From Cafeteria roenbergensis (Eukaryota; Sar; Bigyra; Bicosoecida; Cafeteriaceae), in contig VLTN01000029.1 of assembly GCA_008330645.1 (NCBI GenBank), positions 365,021-429,020 on the forward strand: a stretch of 64,000 nt of DNA, written 5' to 3'. The position numbers and the translations under genes are program-made. Below are positions 21,399 through 30,023 of the stretch, one piece after another (the first letter of the stretch is position 1; each line of letters begins with the position of its first letter). Below the pieces are notes generated by a model. The model saw only the letters and a program-made list of their open reading frames with translations. It did not search any database and had not been told where the DNA came from.

Positions 21399-22850
21399 CT
21401 ATGCAGAGCTGAGCAAGTGTTCCTTGGCGTGCGGTGCGAGGTTTCCGCGGACGCCGCCGCGAAACACCCGACCGCAGCGCGGCATCGCACACACGTGCAC
21501 GATGCCCATGTGCTCCCTCAGGTGCCTTGAGAGGTTGCTCTTTGCGGAGCCACAGACCGTGCACATCTTGGCCCGCGAGCGCTTGCCTCCCTTGCCCGTG
21601 ACGAAAGCCTGGCTCTCGACCTCCTTTGCGACAACGACGTCGACGTCCGCTGCTCCAAAGGGGTTGAGCTGGATGAACGGCACGGCCGGCACGACGGAGC
21701 TGCGGTCTGGCCCGCCGCCCGATGGTGTCACGCCTTGGCCGCCGGCCGCCGTCGAGGGCCCTTCCAGCCACACGAGCCTGACCTGTGCGGCCCTGCGGGT
21801 CTGAAAGAGCCGAAACGCAGCCGAGGCCACTTCGGCTGCTGTTTCGCACGCAAGCGCCGGCACTGGCTCGCGAACGAACTGGCTTTGCGTCCATGGCCAG
21901 GCCACGGACGCATGCACGGTCGCAGGCGGAAGCCCCTCCGGCGCCCTTCCCTCCAACTCCAGCGCGGCCAGCCGCACCTCCTCCTCCACAGCTGCGCGAG
22001 ACGCGGCGCCCGCAGCGACAGGCCCGGCCGGGCGCGGCGCCACCGGCTCCAGCGGCACTGCCCTGAGCTCCTGCTCCGGCTCCGGCTCCGTGGCGGTGTC
22101 CTCGCCGCGCTGTCCGCAGCTGGCTGGCGCGCCTCGCTTCCCGTCTGGCGACGAAAGGCCCGCCTTGGCACGAGTGCGTTCAGGCTTGCCACCAGGGATG
22201 CCACCAAAGGCCAGCCACAAGGCCGCTTCTTGCAGCGACTTGGCCAGCTTGAGTTCGTCCCAGCCAAGGCGGGCGCCGCTCGCGGGCAGGGCGTCCTCCA
22301 GGGACAGGGACGGCTCCAAGAGCGCAGTGATGTCTTGTCGTTCGGAGGAAGGGGGCGACGGAATGCTCTGCCATGTGCTGCTGCGCGCGCGGCGCGCTGG
22401 CGGCGCGCCAAAAGGCTCGCCACTCTCGTCCTCCACGGGGGGACTCTCAAGCACCCCAAAGTCCTCCCGCGCCCGCTTGGGGCTGCGAGAGGGGGATCGC
22501 GTCGAATACGAGCCTGCTCTCGGCTGGAGGCGCCACTCTCCGGAGCCGGCCGTGAGCTCGCCGACGCAGTCGGAGTCGCGGCTCGGCAGCTCGGGCACCG
22601 CGGGCGGCACCAGCGCACGCTCCATCGCGCCCTCCCCAAAGTCGCTCAAGGGGGATGCCTGGCCGCCCCAACCCGGTGGGGGGTCCATGCGGGGATACAT
22701 TGGCAGGCCCGGCGACGGCGCGAGCGCCTGAGAGGCTTGCCAGTGGGCGGGCATCTGCAACTGCAGCAGCTCGCCTGCGCCGAGGTCTCCGCCGACCGCG
22801 GCGTCTCCCACTTCGCCCCAACAGCCTTGGGCCTCGCGGGCCTGGATCAT
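21399..22850 (-). CDS. C2H2-type zinc-finger protein
   Basis: A single minus-strand exon gives 483 residues from the Met at 22850 (MIQAREAQGCWGE). The frame is open further upstream, but that would run into the promoter of the divergent gene and adds Arg-rich sequence only. The first ~430 residues are Pro/Ala/Glu low complexity with a basic, Ser/Pro patch (SRSPKRARED). Two adjacent zinc fingers end the protein. The first is CTVCGSAKSNLSRHLREH, with a short C-x2-C-x9-H-x3-H spacing. The second is CAMPRCGRVFRGG...HAKEH, with C-x4-C-x14-H-x3-H. Both spacings are atypical, and the fingers are linked by MGIVHV. A nuclear DNA-binding role is the natural inference. Confidence 0.75.
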   Translation of the reverse strand: MIQAREAQGCWGEVGDAAVGGDLGAGELLQLQMPAHWQASQALAPSPGLPMYPRMDPPPGWGGQASPLSDFGEGAMERALVPPAVPELPSRDSDCVGELTAGSGEWRLQPRAGSYSTRSPSRSPKRAREDFGVLESPPVEDESGEPFGAPPARRARSSTWQSIPSPPSSERQDITALLEPSLSLEDALPASGARLGWDELKLAKSLQEAALWLAFGGIPGGKPERTRAKAGLSSPDGKRGAPASCGQRGEDTATEPEPEQELRAVPLEPVAPRPAGPVAAGAASRAAVEEEVRLAALELEGRAPEGLPPATVHASVAWPWTQSQFVREPVPALACETAAEVASAAFRLFQTRRAAQVRLVWLEGPSTAAGGQGVTPSGGGPDRSSVVPAVPFIQLNPFGAADVDVVVAKEVESQAFVTGKGGKRSRAKMCTVCGSAKSNLSRHLREHMGIVHVCAMPRCGRVFRGGVRGNLAPHAKEHLLSSA

Positions 22851-23206
22851 GCCGCGGCCTTGCAACGGTTTCTGCGGTGGAGTGCAGCGGGGCGGCGGAA
22901 ATTGCGGCTGGCGTTGTGTCCATTTTGGCTCTGCCTGTGCAAATCGGCCGCGGAGAGCCCGGCTCTGCCAGGCACGCCGGCTGCTGGCAATCCGCCAATC
23001 GCGGTGGCCAGCAAATATTTGCGGAGAGGCCTGCGAGTGACCAGCCGGCCGCTCTCGACGGGGTCGCGGGCAGCGGCGCCCCTGCGCCTCGGCGCACACC
23101 GGCGTGCCGCCTCGGGGGGCGCACGGGGCGCCTTGTTCCCGCGCCTCGACGACCAGGCGGCCCAGGCTCGCCGCGGGCCCGAGCCCTGTCGACACGCGCT
23201 GAGCCC
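22851..23206. promoter_or_regulatory. Bidirectional promoter region
   Basis: The 356 bp between divergent start codons of the zinc-finger gene (minus) and the large membrane protein (plus) must contain both promoters. No defined element was recognised. Confidence 0.4.
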
Positions 23207-26200
23207 ATGGGCAGCGTCGTAGACGCCTGGATCGGCCTGGCGGCAGTTGTGGCCCACGCCGAGGCGTGCCGCCGCGCTGCCCTGGTGATCGGCAAGTCCC
23301 TTCGGCAGTCGGGGGCGGGTTCCGACGGCTGGGCGCGGCAATCCGGCAACCTCATCAAGCTCACGCGCGGGGTGCCTCTCGCCGTTGCGGCCCTCGCGTG
23401 GCACATGTCCACGTCCCCCGAGCGGGAATCGCAAATTCGCGCGTCTGTGTCTCTGTTCTCGGTCGTGGTGGCATTCGCCTGCGGGCTCGCCGCTGTTCCG
23501 GCCCGGCAGTCGACAGGCAGGCGCGCCACGCAATACTTCGCGTCTCTGGTCGCCATGGCCGCACTACACTTCCTGTGGGCGGTGACGCTTCGGACCGTCG
23601 TTGCTCTGTACGCCCCCAGGGGAGCGACGGGCATGTCCGGCCGCCACGCGGGACTGCTGCTCGCGTGCGCTGCCAATGCCGCGGCGTCGGCCGCAATCTC
23701 GCCCGTCGTCAAGGCCTGCTCGTCCGCTGCATTGGCCCCGCCAGCCGAGCAGCGCCTCCCCAGGGCGCCGCACCCCACGCCCAAGCGGGGCGTCCCGCCC
23801 GGCTGGTCCGCGCGCGCTCGGCCCAACGCCGGGATTGCGGCCGCCGACGGCTTCGCCTTGCGCCAGGCGACGCTTGGCCCGGGGCTACCGACGGCTCTGA
23901 TGCAGGCGCGCGCCGTGCTGCCCCGCGACGCCTCCAGCTCGCCTGCTGGCCTGCTCGACGTCTCCCTCGCGTCCGCCCTCGCGCCGCCGCTGGCAGAGGC
24001 CGACCGCGACGCCGCCATGGAGCGCGTGGCCCTCAAGCTCGGGCGCCGTGCCGAGGTCAACCTGCAGAGCCTGCGCGTGATCGCGCCGGAAGGCGCCCGC
24101 AGGGGCGGCGCGGACCCCATGCGCACGGCGGTGGGCCTGCCCGACTGCTGGTCCGACCTCGTCACCATCGCGCACTGGGCCATCCAGGACAGCGCCGGGC
24201 TGCACCGGCTGTCCCTCGCCGCCCTCAGCTACCTGGCGCCGGTGGAGCAGTCCGTGGTGCCGGAGGGGCTCCTGCTCGACTCCGAGGGCCAGGCGCTGCC
24301 TGACGGCATGCCCGCCTCGCAGCAGCAGGCCGACGCCGTGTCGCGGCTCATGGCCCTTCCAGTTGTGCCCCGCGCCGCCAAGGTGTGCGGGGAGCCAAGC
24401 GGCCTGCGGTACGCGCGGGAAGGCCGCGCCGGGCGGGCGGCGAGCCCCGCCGACGCCGGCGCGGTGGCGGTTGCGGCGGCGTCGAGGGCGGGCTGGGAGG
24501 CCGGCCTGGCGCCGTACGTCCTGGCATCGCCCGACACGCGAACGAACCCCCTGGGCACTCTGGTGGTGGTGGGGGGCAACAGGGCGGAGCTGGAGGGGGC
24601 TCCTGGCGTGTGGGACAGGGACGTCTGCAGCACCGCGGGGATGCGAGACGGCTCCGTGCTCGAGCTCTGCCGGGTGAGGTGGCTCAGCCGCCTGACGCGG
24701 CTGTGCAAAGAGGACGCGGCGGCAGCTGCGGAGCGGGCCGCAGGGCGAGCGGAGGCCCCGTTCCTGGCAGCCGCGCTGCAAGAGTCGGCTGCGCACATCA
24801 GGAGCGGGTCAGCGGAGGGGGCCCTGGGGATGGCAGTCGTGGTCACTGATGTGACGAGCGGCGGCGGCAGTCGGGACGGGGAGCACGGGCCGCTGACGGC
24901 AGGAGCTGGCGCCCACGGGAGCGGCGGGGCGGCGGGATGCGCGCACGGGCCAAGGGCGGGGGCCCGCGGCGGCGCCGGCGGCGGCAGCCGCGCCTTCCCC
25001 GCGTTGGCAGGCCTGTCGGCCAGCGGAGGGGCCGACAGGAGGCAGGCCGGGGCCGGTCGCCGGGCTGGCCGCAGCCGCACCCCGCCCCGCAGGGCCGGCG
25101 GCGCGACCAGCCCGAGGCGCTCGCCCGGGGGAGACGCTCACTGGGGCTTGTGCAGCACGCCCGGGCCCCTGGGCTCGCGGAACCTGAGCACAGTGGAGGA
25201 AGAGGCCATCGGCAGCGGGTCAAGCGAGCAGGGCCTCTCGGCGGCAGCGGAGTTGCAGTCCGCGTCGGCCGGGCTGGGGTTCACCTCCGCGCTTTTGGAC
25301 GCCGCGAGCTCCCCCGGCAGCCTCGCCACGAGCGCCCACCCCTGCTTGCAGCACCTGCTGCGGGTGTGGGACGACCTGCTCTCAAGGGGCCTGCCCGGGC
25401 GCCCTCTCGTCTGGCTCGCCCGCGGCGACGCCGCCGCTTTCGTGATCGAGGCACTGCGCCGCCGCGAGCAAGCTCTCGCGGCGACGACGCTGGTCATCGT
25501 CACGGAGCCCGACGCCCGCGGCATGGCCGCTGTCCAGACCGTGCTGGCCGGCGACTCGCCCTTCTCCCGCCGGCTCCTGGACGGGCGCATGCTCGTGTTC
25601 GAGCGCGTGCACCCGTCGCGGATGCCGGCACTGCCAGCAGCGGCAGTCCCCGCGTCGGGCGCTGGGCAGGCGGCCGCAGCCTCGCCCTCGTCGGCCGCTG
25701 CGACGCCCCCGTCTGCACGGCCGGCGGACGGGTTCGGCAGCCCGTCGCGCCAGGGTCGCAGGCTGGTCAGGCTCCGCTCCCTGCCCGCCGCGCTCAGCCC
25801 GTTCCAGTTCTTCACGCACTGCCTGGAGGCCTCGACTGACGAGGAGGCGGCCGCGCGGCTCCCTCGGCTGGTGGCCCTTGCCGTCGGCCTGCGCCTCCAA
25901 AGCGAGCTGGACCCGAAGCAGGCCGCGGCCGGCCGGCGGCAGCCCGCCAGGGACGCGCCTCGCCGCCCCACCCCCGGCAGCCAGCCCCCGCTGCCGACTG
26001 GTCCGGACTCCGCGGACGTGGCGGGAGCCACGAGCGGAGTGCGCCGCCGCCGGCAGTCGGCCTCCCAGCGGGGCGCCACTGCGGCGCGCGCGGCGCAGGC
26101 GGGGCACGGCGCACCCCTGGCCGGCGGCTCGAGCGGCAGCTGGCGCCCCGCCTCCGGAGCCGGCATCCACGCCCCGGTGGGGTCGTGGGAGCGCGAGGGG

Positions 26201-26548
26201 ACCTTCGCGTCGGCCGTGGACCCGGCGGCCTTTTCGTTCGCCAGCGTCGACGTTGACAGGGACTCCGCAGAGCGCGGGGAGAGCGCCTCCAGCGCAGACG
26301 AGGCGGGGTGGGGCGGAGAGTCGCGGCCCTCCACCGCCCGCAGCGCCGGTCCCCTGAACGCCTCGGACGCCGAGGGCAGCCGATCGGTGCGCGCGGCCCG
26401 CGCGTCGCTGGCGGCCAGCCGCGGCCCGCCGCCAGTCGCGCCGCCTGCGCGGGAGACCGCGGGCGAAGCGGGCGAGGAGGGCGCTTCGGACCAGAGCGAC
26501 GGGTCGCCGCCGGCCGGGAGCCTGGCATGGGGTGGCGAGTCCCTGTAG
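23207..26548 (+). CDS. Large multi-span membrane protein with long disordered tail, unknown
   Basis: Single exon, 1,113 residues from the ATG at 23207; the open frame extends upstream, but only into the divergent promoter. The first ~170 residues contain about four hydrophobic segments (VPLAVAALAWHM, LFSVVVAFACGLAAVP, FASLVAMAALHFLWAVTL, LLLACAANAAASAAI). A soluble region with conserved-looking helices follows (CWSDLVTIAHWAIQDSAGL, ALSYLAPVEQSVVPEG). Then comes a Gly/Arg/Ser disordered stretch. A globular part around residues 700-810 has a Rossmann-like strand pattern (PGRPLVWLARGDAAAFVIEA then TTLVIVTEPDARG). The last ~200 residues are disordered and include SADVAGATSG, which resembles the D-I-x-G-A motif of the gene at 15.6-17.9 kb. 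I considered a nuclear-pore NDC1-like protein, but the match is too weak to name. Confidence 0.65.
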   Translation: MGSVVDAWIGLAAVVAHAEACRRAALVIGKSLRQSGAGSDGWARQSGNLIKLTRGVPLAVAALAWHMSTSPERESQIRASVSLFSVVVAFACGLAAVPARQSTGRRATQYFASLVAMAALHFLWAVTLRTVVALYAPRGATGMSGRHAGLLLACAANAAASAAISPVVKACSSAALAPPAEQRLPRAPHPTPKRGVPPGWSARARPNAGIAAADGFALRQATLGPGLPTALMQARAVLPRDASSSPAGLLDVSLASALAPPLAEADRDAAMERVALKLGRRAEVNLQSLRVIAPEGARRGGADPMRTAVGLPDCWSDLVTIAHWAIQDSAGLHRLSLAALSYLAPVEQSVVPEGLLLDSEGQALPDGMPASQQQADAVSRLMALPVVPRAAKVCGEPSGLRYAREGRAGRAASPADAGAVAVAAASRAGWEAGLAPYVLASPDTRTNPLGTLVVVGGNRAELEGAPGVWDRDVCSTAGMRDGSVLELCRVRWLSRLTRLCKEDAAAAAERAAGRAEAPFLAAALQESAAHIRSGSAEGALGMAVVVTDVTSGGGSRDGEHGPLTAGAGAHGSGGAAGCAHGPRAGARGGAGGGSRAFPALAGLSASGGADRRQAGAGRRAGRSRTPPRRAGGATSPRRSPGGDAHWGLCSTPGPLGSRNLSTVEEEAIGSGSSEQGLSAAAELQSASAGLGFTSALLDAASSPGSLATSAHPCLQHLLRVWDDLLSRGLPGRPLVWLARGDAAAFVIEALRRREQALAATTLVIVTEPDARGMAAVQTVLAGDSPFSRRLLDGRMLVFERVHPSRMPALPAAAVPASGAGQAAAASPSSAAATPPSARPADGFGSPSRQGRRLVRLRSLPAALSPFQFFTHCLEASTDEEAAARLPRLVALAVGLRLQSELDPKQAAAGRRQPARDAPRRPTPGSQPPLPTGPDSADVAGATSGVRRRRQSASQRGATAARAAQAGHGAPLAGGSSGSWRPASGAGIHAPVGSWEREGTFASAVDPAAFSFASVDVDRDSAERGESASSADEAGWGGESRPSTARSAGPLNASDAEGSRSVRAARASLAASRGPPPVAPPARETAGEAGEEGASDQSDGSPPAGSLAWGGESL

Positions 26549-26884
26549 CGGCGCACTCGAGCTTGCGCCTGCGGCCCCGCGCTCGAGGCTGGCTGGTAAG
26601 CGCGTGCAGCTCAGAGCGCAGCGCAGAGCGTCGTCCCGTGATCCGTGCGCGATGAGCCTGCAAAGGGCGCGTCTCCAGATCCATCCGCCCGCTCAGCCAC
26701 GCGACGGCAAGCGGACGAGTGCAGAGCCCGGCCGTCCTTTGCTTGCGACGACGACGCTCGCCACTCGCGCCCCAAGCAGGCCAGCCACGTTCTCGAACTT
26801 TGCCCACGCGGGAGGCAACAGCGAAGCCGCTTGCTTTGCCCTGCGCTGCGCCGCAGCCGGGGGGCTGGCTGGCGGCACGCGCGC
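26549..26884. other. Upstream region of MFS gene
   Basis: The frame of the MFS gene is open back to 26645, but those residues are not transporter-like. The preferred start is 26885. The 336 bp otherwise show no gene. Confidence 0.35.
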
Positions 26885-28675
26885 ATGGCGCGCAGCGTCC
26901 GGGGCGGCGGCCCGGCCTTTGCCAAGCTGCCAACCGAGGAGCATGGGGGCAGCGAGTCCGACGGGGACTTCCCCGACGCCCGCGACCTTGGAATATCGGG
27001 CTCACGGGCCGAGGGCGCGAGAGACCGGGCCGGTGCCGGGGAAGACAGGCTGGCCCCCTTGGAGATTGAAACTCGCGATGACGCAAGCTGCAAGGAACAC
27101 TTGCCAGAGGGCGACGGCGCGGCCGGCGGCAAGACGCCGTTTCCGCTTGCCAAGGTTGTTGTGATTAGTGGCGTCGTGGCTTCCAACACAGTCTCGCTGA
27201 TGCTGCTGGTGCCGGCAGTGCCCTTCATGGTTCAGCGCTTTCTGCCGCACCTCAAGCCCGAGGAGATCGGCTACGCGAGCGGTGCGCTGGAGGGAGTGTT
27301 TCACGTGGGGCAGCTGTTCGGGGCGATCTTGTGGGGCGCGCTCGCGGACGTGTGGGGCCGCCGGCCAGTGATGCTGGCTGGGCTGCTGGGCACTGTGGTG
27401 TCGTGCCTCCTGTTCGGGTTGGCTGAGTCCTACCCGGTAGCGCTCGTCGCGAGGCTGCTGTGGGGCCTCCTCAACGCAAACGTTGGGGTGTCCAAGACCA
27501 TGCTCGCGGAGGTCAGCGGGCCGCAGCACAACACGCGGGCGTTTGCTGCCCTGGGGGTTGTGGGCGCTCTGGGACGGCTGGTGGGGCCGAGCGCCGGGGG
27601 CATCCTCGCCATGCCCGCAGAGAACATCGGCGGCGCGTTTGACTCGTACGCCTGGCGCCGCTGGCCGCTGTTGCTCCCTTGCCTCGTCGCCGCCGCGATC
27701 ACCCTTCTGACCGGCGTTGCGGTGTGGGGGATGCTGGAGGAGACGCTGCCGCGCACCGCTGGCGGCGCCCAGCCAGTTCCAGCCACTCCCTCGAGCTCCT
27801 GCCCGGACTCGACGGACTTGGGGGTTCTCGCGGGGGAGGACGGCGCCGCGAGCATCGCGACGGCGGCGGGGGGCGAGGGCGGGAGCGGCAGCGACGAGGA
27901 AGCAGCGCTTGAGCTCACGACGAGCCCTGCTGCAGGGGCCGCCGCGCCGGCCGTGAGCGCGGCGCCGGAAGCTCCGGCCGACGGCGCCGGCGAGCCGAAG
28001 GAGGCCACAGCGAGCCGGTGCCTGCCCGGGGCGTGGAGGGGCCTGCTGACGAGGCAGGTGCTGCTCAGCACAGGGCTGTACGGTGCGATTTCCTTCGTGG
28101 GTCTCGCCGCGCAGGAGTGCCTCCCACTGCTACTGCTGGGCGACGCAGCGCACGGCGGGTTGGACATGGGCTCGACGGACATTGGCGCGACCATCGCGGC
28201 CGTGGGGCCCGCGCTCCTGCTGTTCCAGGTGTTTGCGTACCCCCGCATCGTTGCGGCCGCGGGGCTCATGCCCACCATTCGGGCGTGCACTGTCCTCTAC
28301 GCCATTTGCCTTGCGCTCACGCCCGTCGTCACCGCGGTGTCAGGAGGCCAGCCCGTGGCCAGGTGGACCGCCGCCATCGGGCTGAACATCGCCACGACGC
28401 TTGCCCGCGTCCCCATCTTCATATCCACGTTCGTCCTCATCGCCGAGGCCAGCCCCACGCCCAACCTGCGCGCCTCGGTCAACGGGCTGGGCCAAAGCGT
28501 GTGCGCTGTGGGCCGCATCGCCGGCCCTCCCCTGCTCACGTCGCTGCTGGCCTGGAGCACCTCGCTGGCCGCCGCGTGGCCCCTCAACTTCCACCTGGCC
28601 TGGGACGCCATGGCCCTCTGCGTGCTCTTCGGTGTGGCTCCCATCGTCTGGGCCATCCGGGCCCGGGGAACCTAG
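26885..28675 (+). CDS. Major facilitator superfamily transporter, DHA1/TetA-ZIFL-like
   Basis: Single exon, 596 residues from MARSVRGGGP. An acidic cytosolic N-terminus of ~90 residues precedes a 12-helix MFS fold. Helix 1 is VVVISGVVASNTVSLMLLVP. The signature loop between helices 2 and 3 is WGALADVWGRRPVMLAG, the G-x-L-A-D-x-x-GRRP box of the DHA1 proton antiporters. Helix 4 has LVARLLWGLLNANVGVSKT, and helix 5 the G-x-x-G-P-x-x-GG antiporter motif (LGRLVGPSAGG). A long acidic, Ala/Ser/Glu loop of about 100 residues separates the two halves. Relatives include tetracycline/H+ antiporters and plant zinc-induced facilitators, so export of a small organic solute or metal-chelate is likely; the substrate is unknown. 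Confidence 0.85.
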   Translation: MARSVRGGGPAFAKLPTEEHGGSESDGDFPDARDLGISGSRAEGARDRAGAGEDRLAPLEIETRDDASCKEHLPEGDGAAGGKTPFPLAKVVVISGVVASNTVSLMLLVPAVPFMVQRFLPHLKPEEIGYASGALEGVFHVGQLFGAILWGALADVWGRRPVMLAGLLGTVVSCLLFGLAESYPVALVARLLWGLLNANVGVSKTMLAEVSGPQHNTRAFAALGVVGALGRLVGPSAGGILAMPAENIGGAFDSYAWRRWPLLLPCLVAAAITLLTGVAVWGMLEETLPRTAGGAQPVPATPSSSCPDSTDLGVLAGEDGAASIATAAGGEGGSGSDEEAALELTTSPAAGAAAPAVSAAPEAPADGAGEPKEATASRCLPGAWRGLLTRQVLLSTGLYGAISFVGLAAQECLPLLLLGDAAHGGLDMGSTDIGATIAAVGPALLLFQVFAYPRIVAAAGLMPTIRACTVLYAICLALTPVVTAVSGGQPVARWTAAIGLNIATTLARVPIFISTFVLIAEASPTPNLRASVNGLGQSVCAVGRIAGPPLLTSLLAWSTSLAAAWPLNFHLAWDAMALCVLFGVAPIVWAIRARGT

Positions 28676-29055
28676 CGGCGTGCTCCTGGGAGCCTCCGTG
28701 CGGGCGCTTCCCGGGCAACGTACTTCCCTAGCACGAGTATCAGACGTGACGGAGCGGCGGGCTCGGCGCCGGTGTGTGTGTGTGTATGGGTGTGTGTATG
28801 GGTGGGGGGGGGGGGGGGGTGGGGTCACGGGCGGGGCGCTCGCTGTTCGCGTGATTCTGGGCAATTGCGCGCGCCATGCGAGCCCGTTGGGCCAGCCGAC
28901 GCGCCGGCGCGCTCACGCACTCGCGCGAGACCGTGGCCCCTTCAGCGAGCAAGGGCGGGGGCAAACGCGAGGGCGAGACCGGTGCCGAGGCGACGAGGGC
29001 GCAGCCCATGTCGACAGCCGACACGCAGAGATGCAGGTCCGAACGAAGATCGCAG
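28676..29055. repeat. 3' flanks with TG microsatellite and G16 run
   Basis: Between the convergent MFS and RPB9 stops lie an interrupted (TG)n stretch at about 28771-28800 and 16 consecutive G at 28804-28819. No gene seen. Confidence 0.6.
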
Positions 29056-29718
29056 TCAACCCTCCCACTTTGCCTTGCAGCCCGTGCAGATGTGAATGAG
29101 ACGCAGCCGGTCGTCGGCGGCGCTTGTGGGGATCTGGAAGAACACGCTCTCGTTGTTTCCGCACGTCGAGCAGTGCGCCTTGCCGCGCTGCAGGGCCGCG
29201 TCGTGCAGCATGTCCGTCTTGACCTTGGCAAGCATGTCTCTGCGGGGGCATTCGCAGAGTCCGGGGCGCGGGCGGAGGGCTGGCGTAAAGGGCGGGCCTT
29301 GGCAGCGTGGGTGCTGGGCGAGGCGGCAGTGCCAGCCGCCCCCCCCCCGGGCATCATCAGCACGCGCGGCACGCCGAGCCCGCCGCAGCTCACTGCGCAG
29401 CCGCCACTAGCGAGTGCCTGTAGGCGCAAGTGCGGTCGCCGGCCTCCTCCTTGTGACCGCACAGCGTGCAAAAGTACATGAGCTGCTGCTTTTCGCGGTC
29501 CTCCATCGGGGACATCAAGGAGTCGCTGCGCGCGCAGCGGAGGGGGACGGAATGGCCGCACGATTTGCAACCTTGCCTCGAGCGGGCAGCTCACCGTTGC
29601 CCGGGCGGCTGGGCGTTCGCGGGGCCTCGAAAAAACGTTCCTTGGCGCAGCAAATCACGGACGGTGCACCCCCGCGGCCTCACCAGGTGCAGCAGAAGGT
29701 CATGGTCGAAGATGCCAT
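29056..29718 (-). CDS. RPB9: DNA-directed RNA polymerase II subunit RPB9
   Basis: Three small exons on the minus strand: 29718-29684, 29525-29394 and 29239-29056. The introns are 158 and 154 bp (donors GTGAGG and GTGAGC, acceptors GCGCAG and CCCGCAG). The product is 116 residues and must be spliced to be seen. Exon 1 encodes MASSTMTFCCTC, giving the first zinc pair. Exon 2 continues DSLMSPMEDREKQQLMYF and CTLCGHKEEAG, the second pair of the N-terminal ribbon, then YRHSL. Exon 3 carries the C-terminal ribbon, CSTCGNNESVFFQ and CTGCKAKWEG. The S-VFFQ box is typical of RPB9 rather than RPA12 or RPC11. RPB9 acts in start-site choice and transcript fidelity. The start could also be the second Met (29703). 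Confidence 0.9.
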
Positions 29719-30023
29719 CGCGAAAGAGTGCAACCCCGGTGCAGCACCGCGGACCGGCTTGGCTCGCCCCTCTCGCTCGCGAGCAGGAGTGCGCGGCGGG
29801 GCGCGCCTCCTCTGACTCTCGTCCACTCAGTTTTGTTTGTTTGCGTGGGGCCTTGCTTCTGATATTTGCCGGCGCCAAAGAGTTTCAGCCAACCCGGGCG
29901 GGTCGTGTTTGGGCTCGCGCGCCGCGCTGCAGTCAGCTTCCATGCAAGTTCGGTCAGGCGTGCACGCATTCTGGCTCGCGGCTCAGCAGACTTGCGGCCA
30001 CGTCAAGTGCCCGCCGCCGGCTT
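29719..30023. other. Upstream of RPB9; no other gene seen
   Basis: These 305 bp lie upstream of RPB9 and downstream of the next minus-strand gene. They should contain the RPB9 promoter. Confidence 0.35.

Noticed and set aside
22655-23206. Upstream extension of the large membrane protein
   Set aside because: Would overlap the divergent zinc-finger gene and lacks membrane or domain features.
23207-24400. Nucleoporin NDC1
   Set aside because: Only the general layout (few helices then a soluble helical part) agrees; no diagnostic motif.
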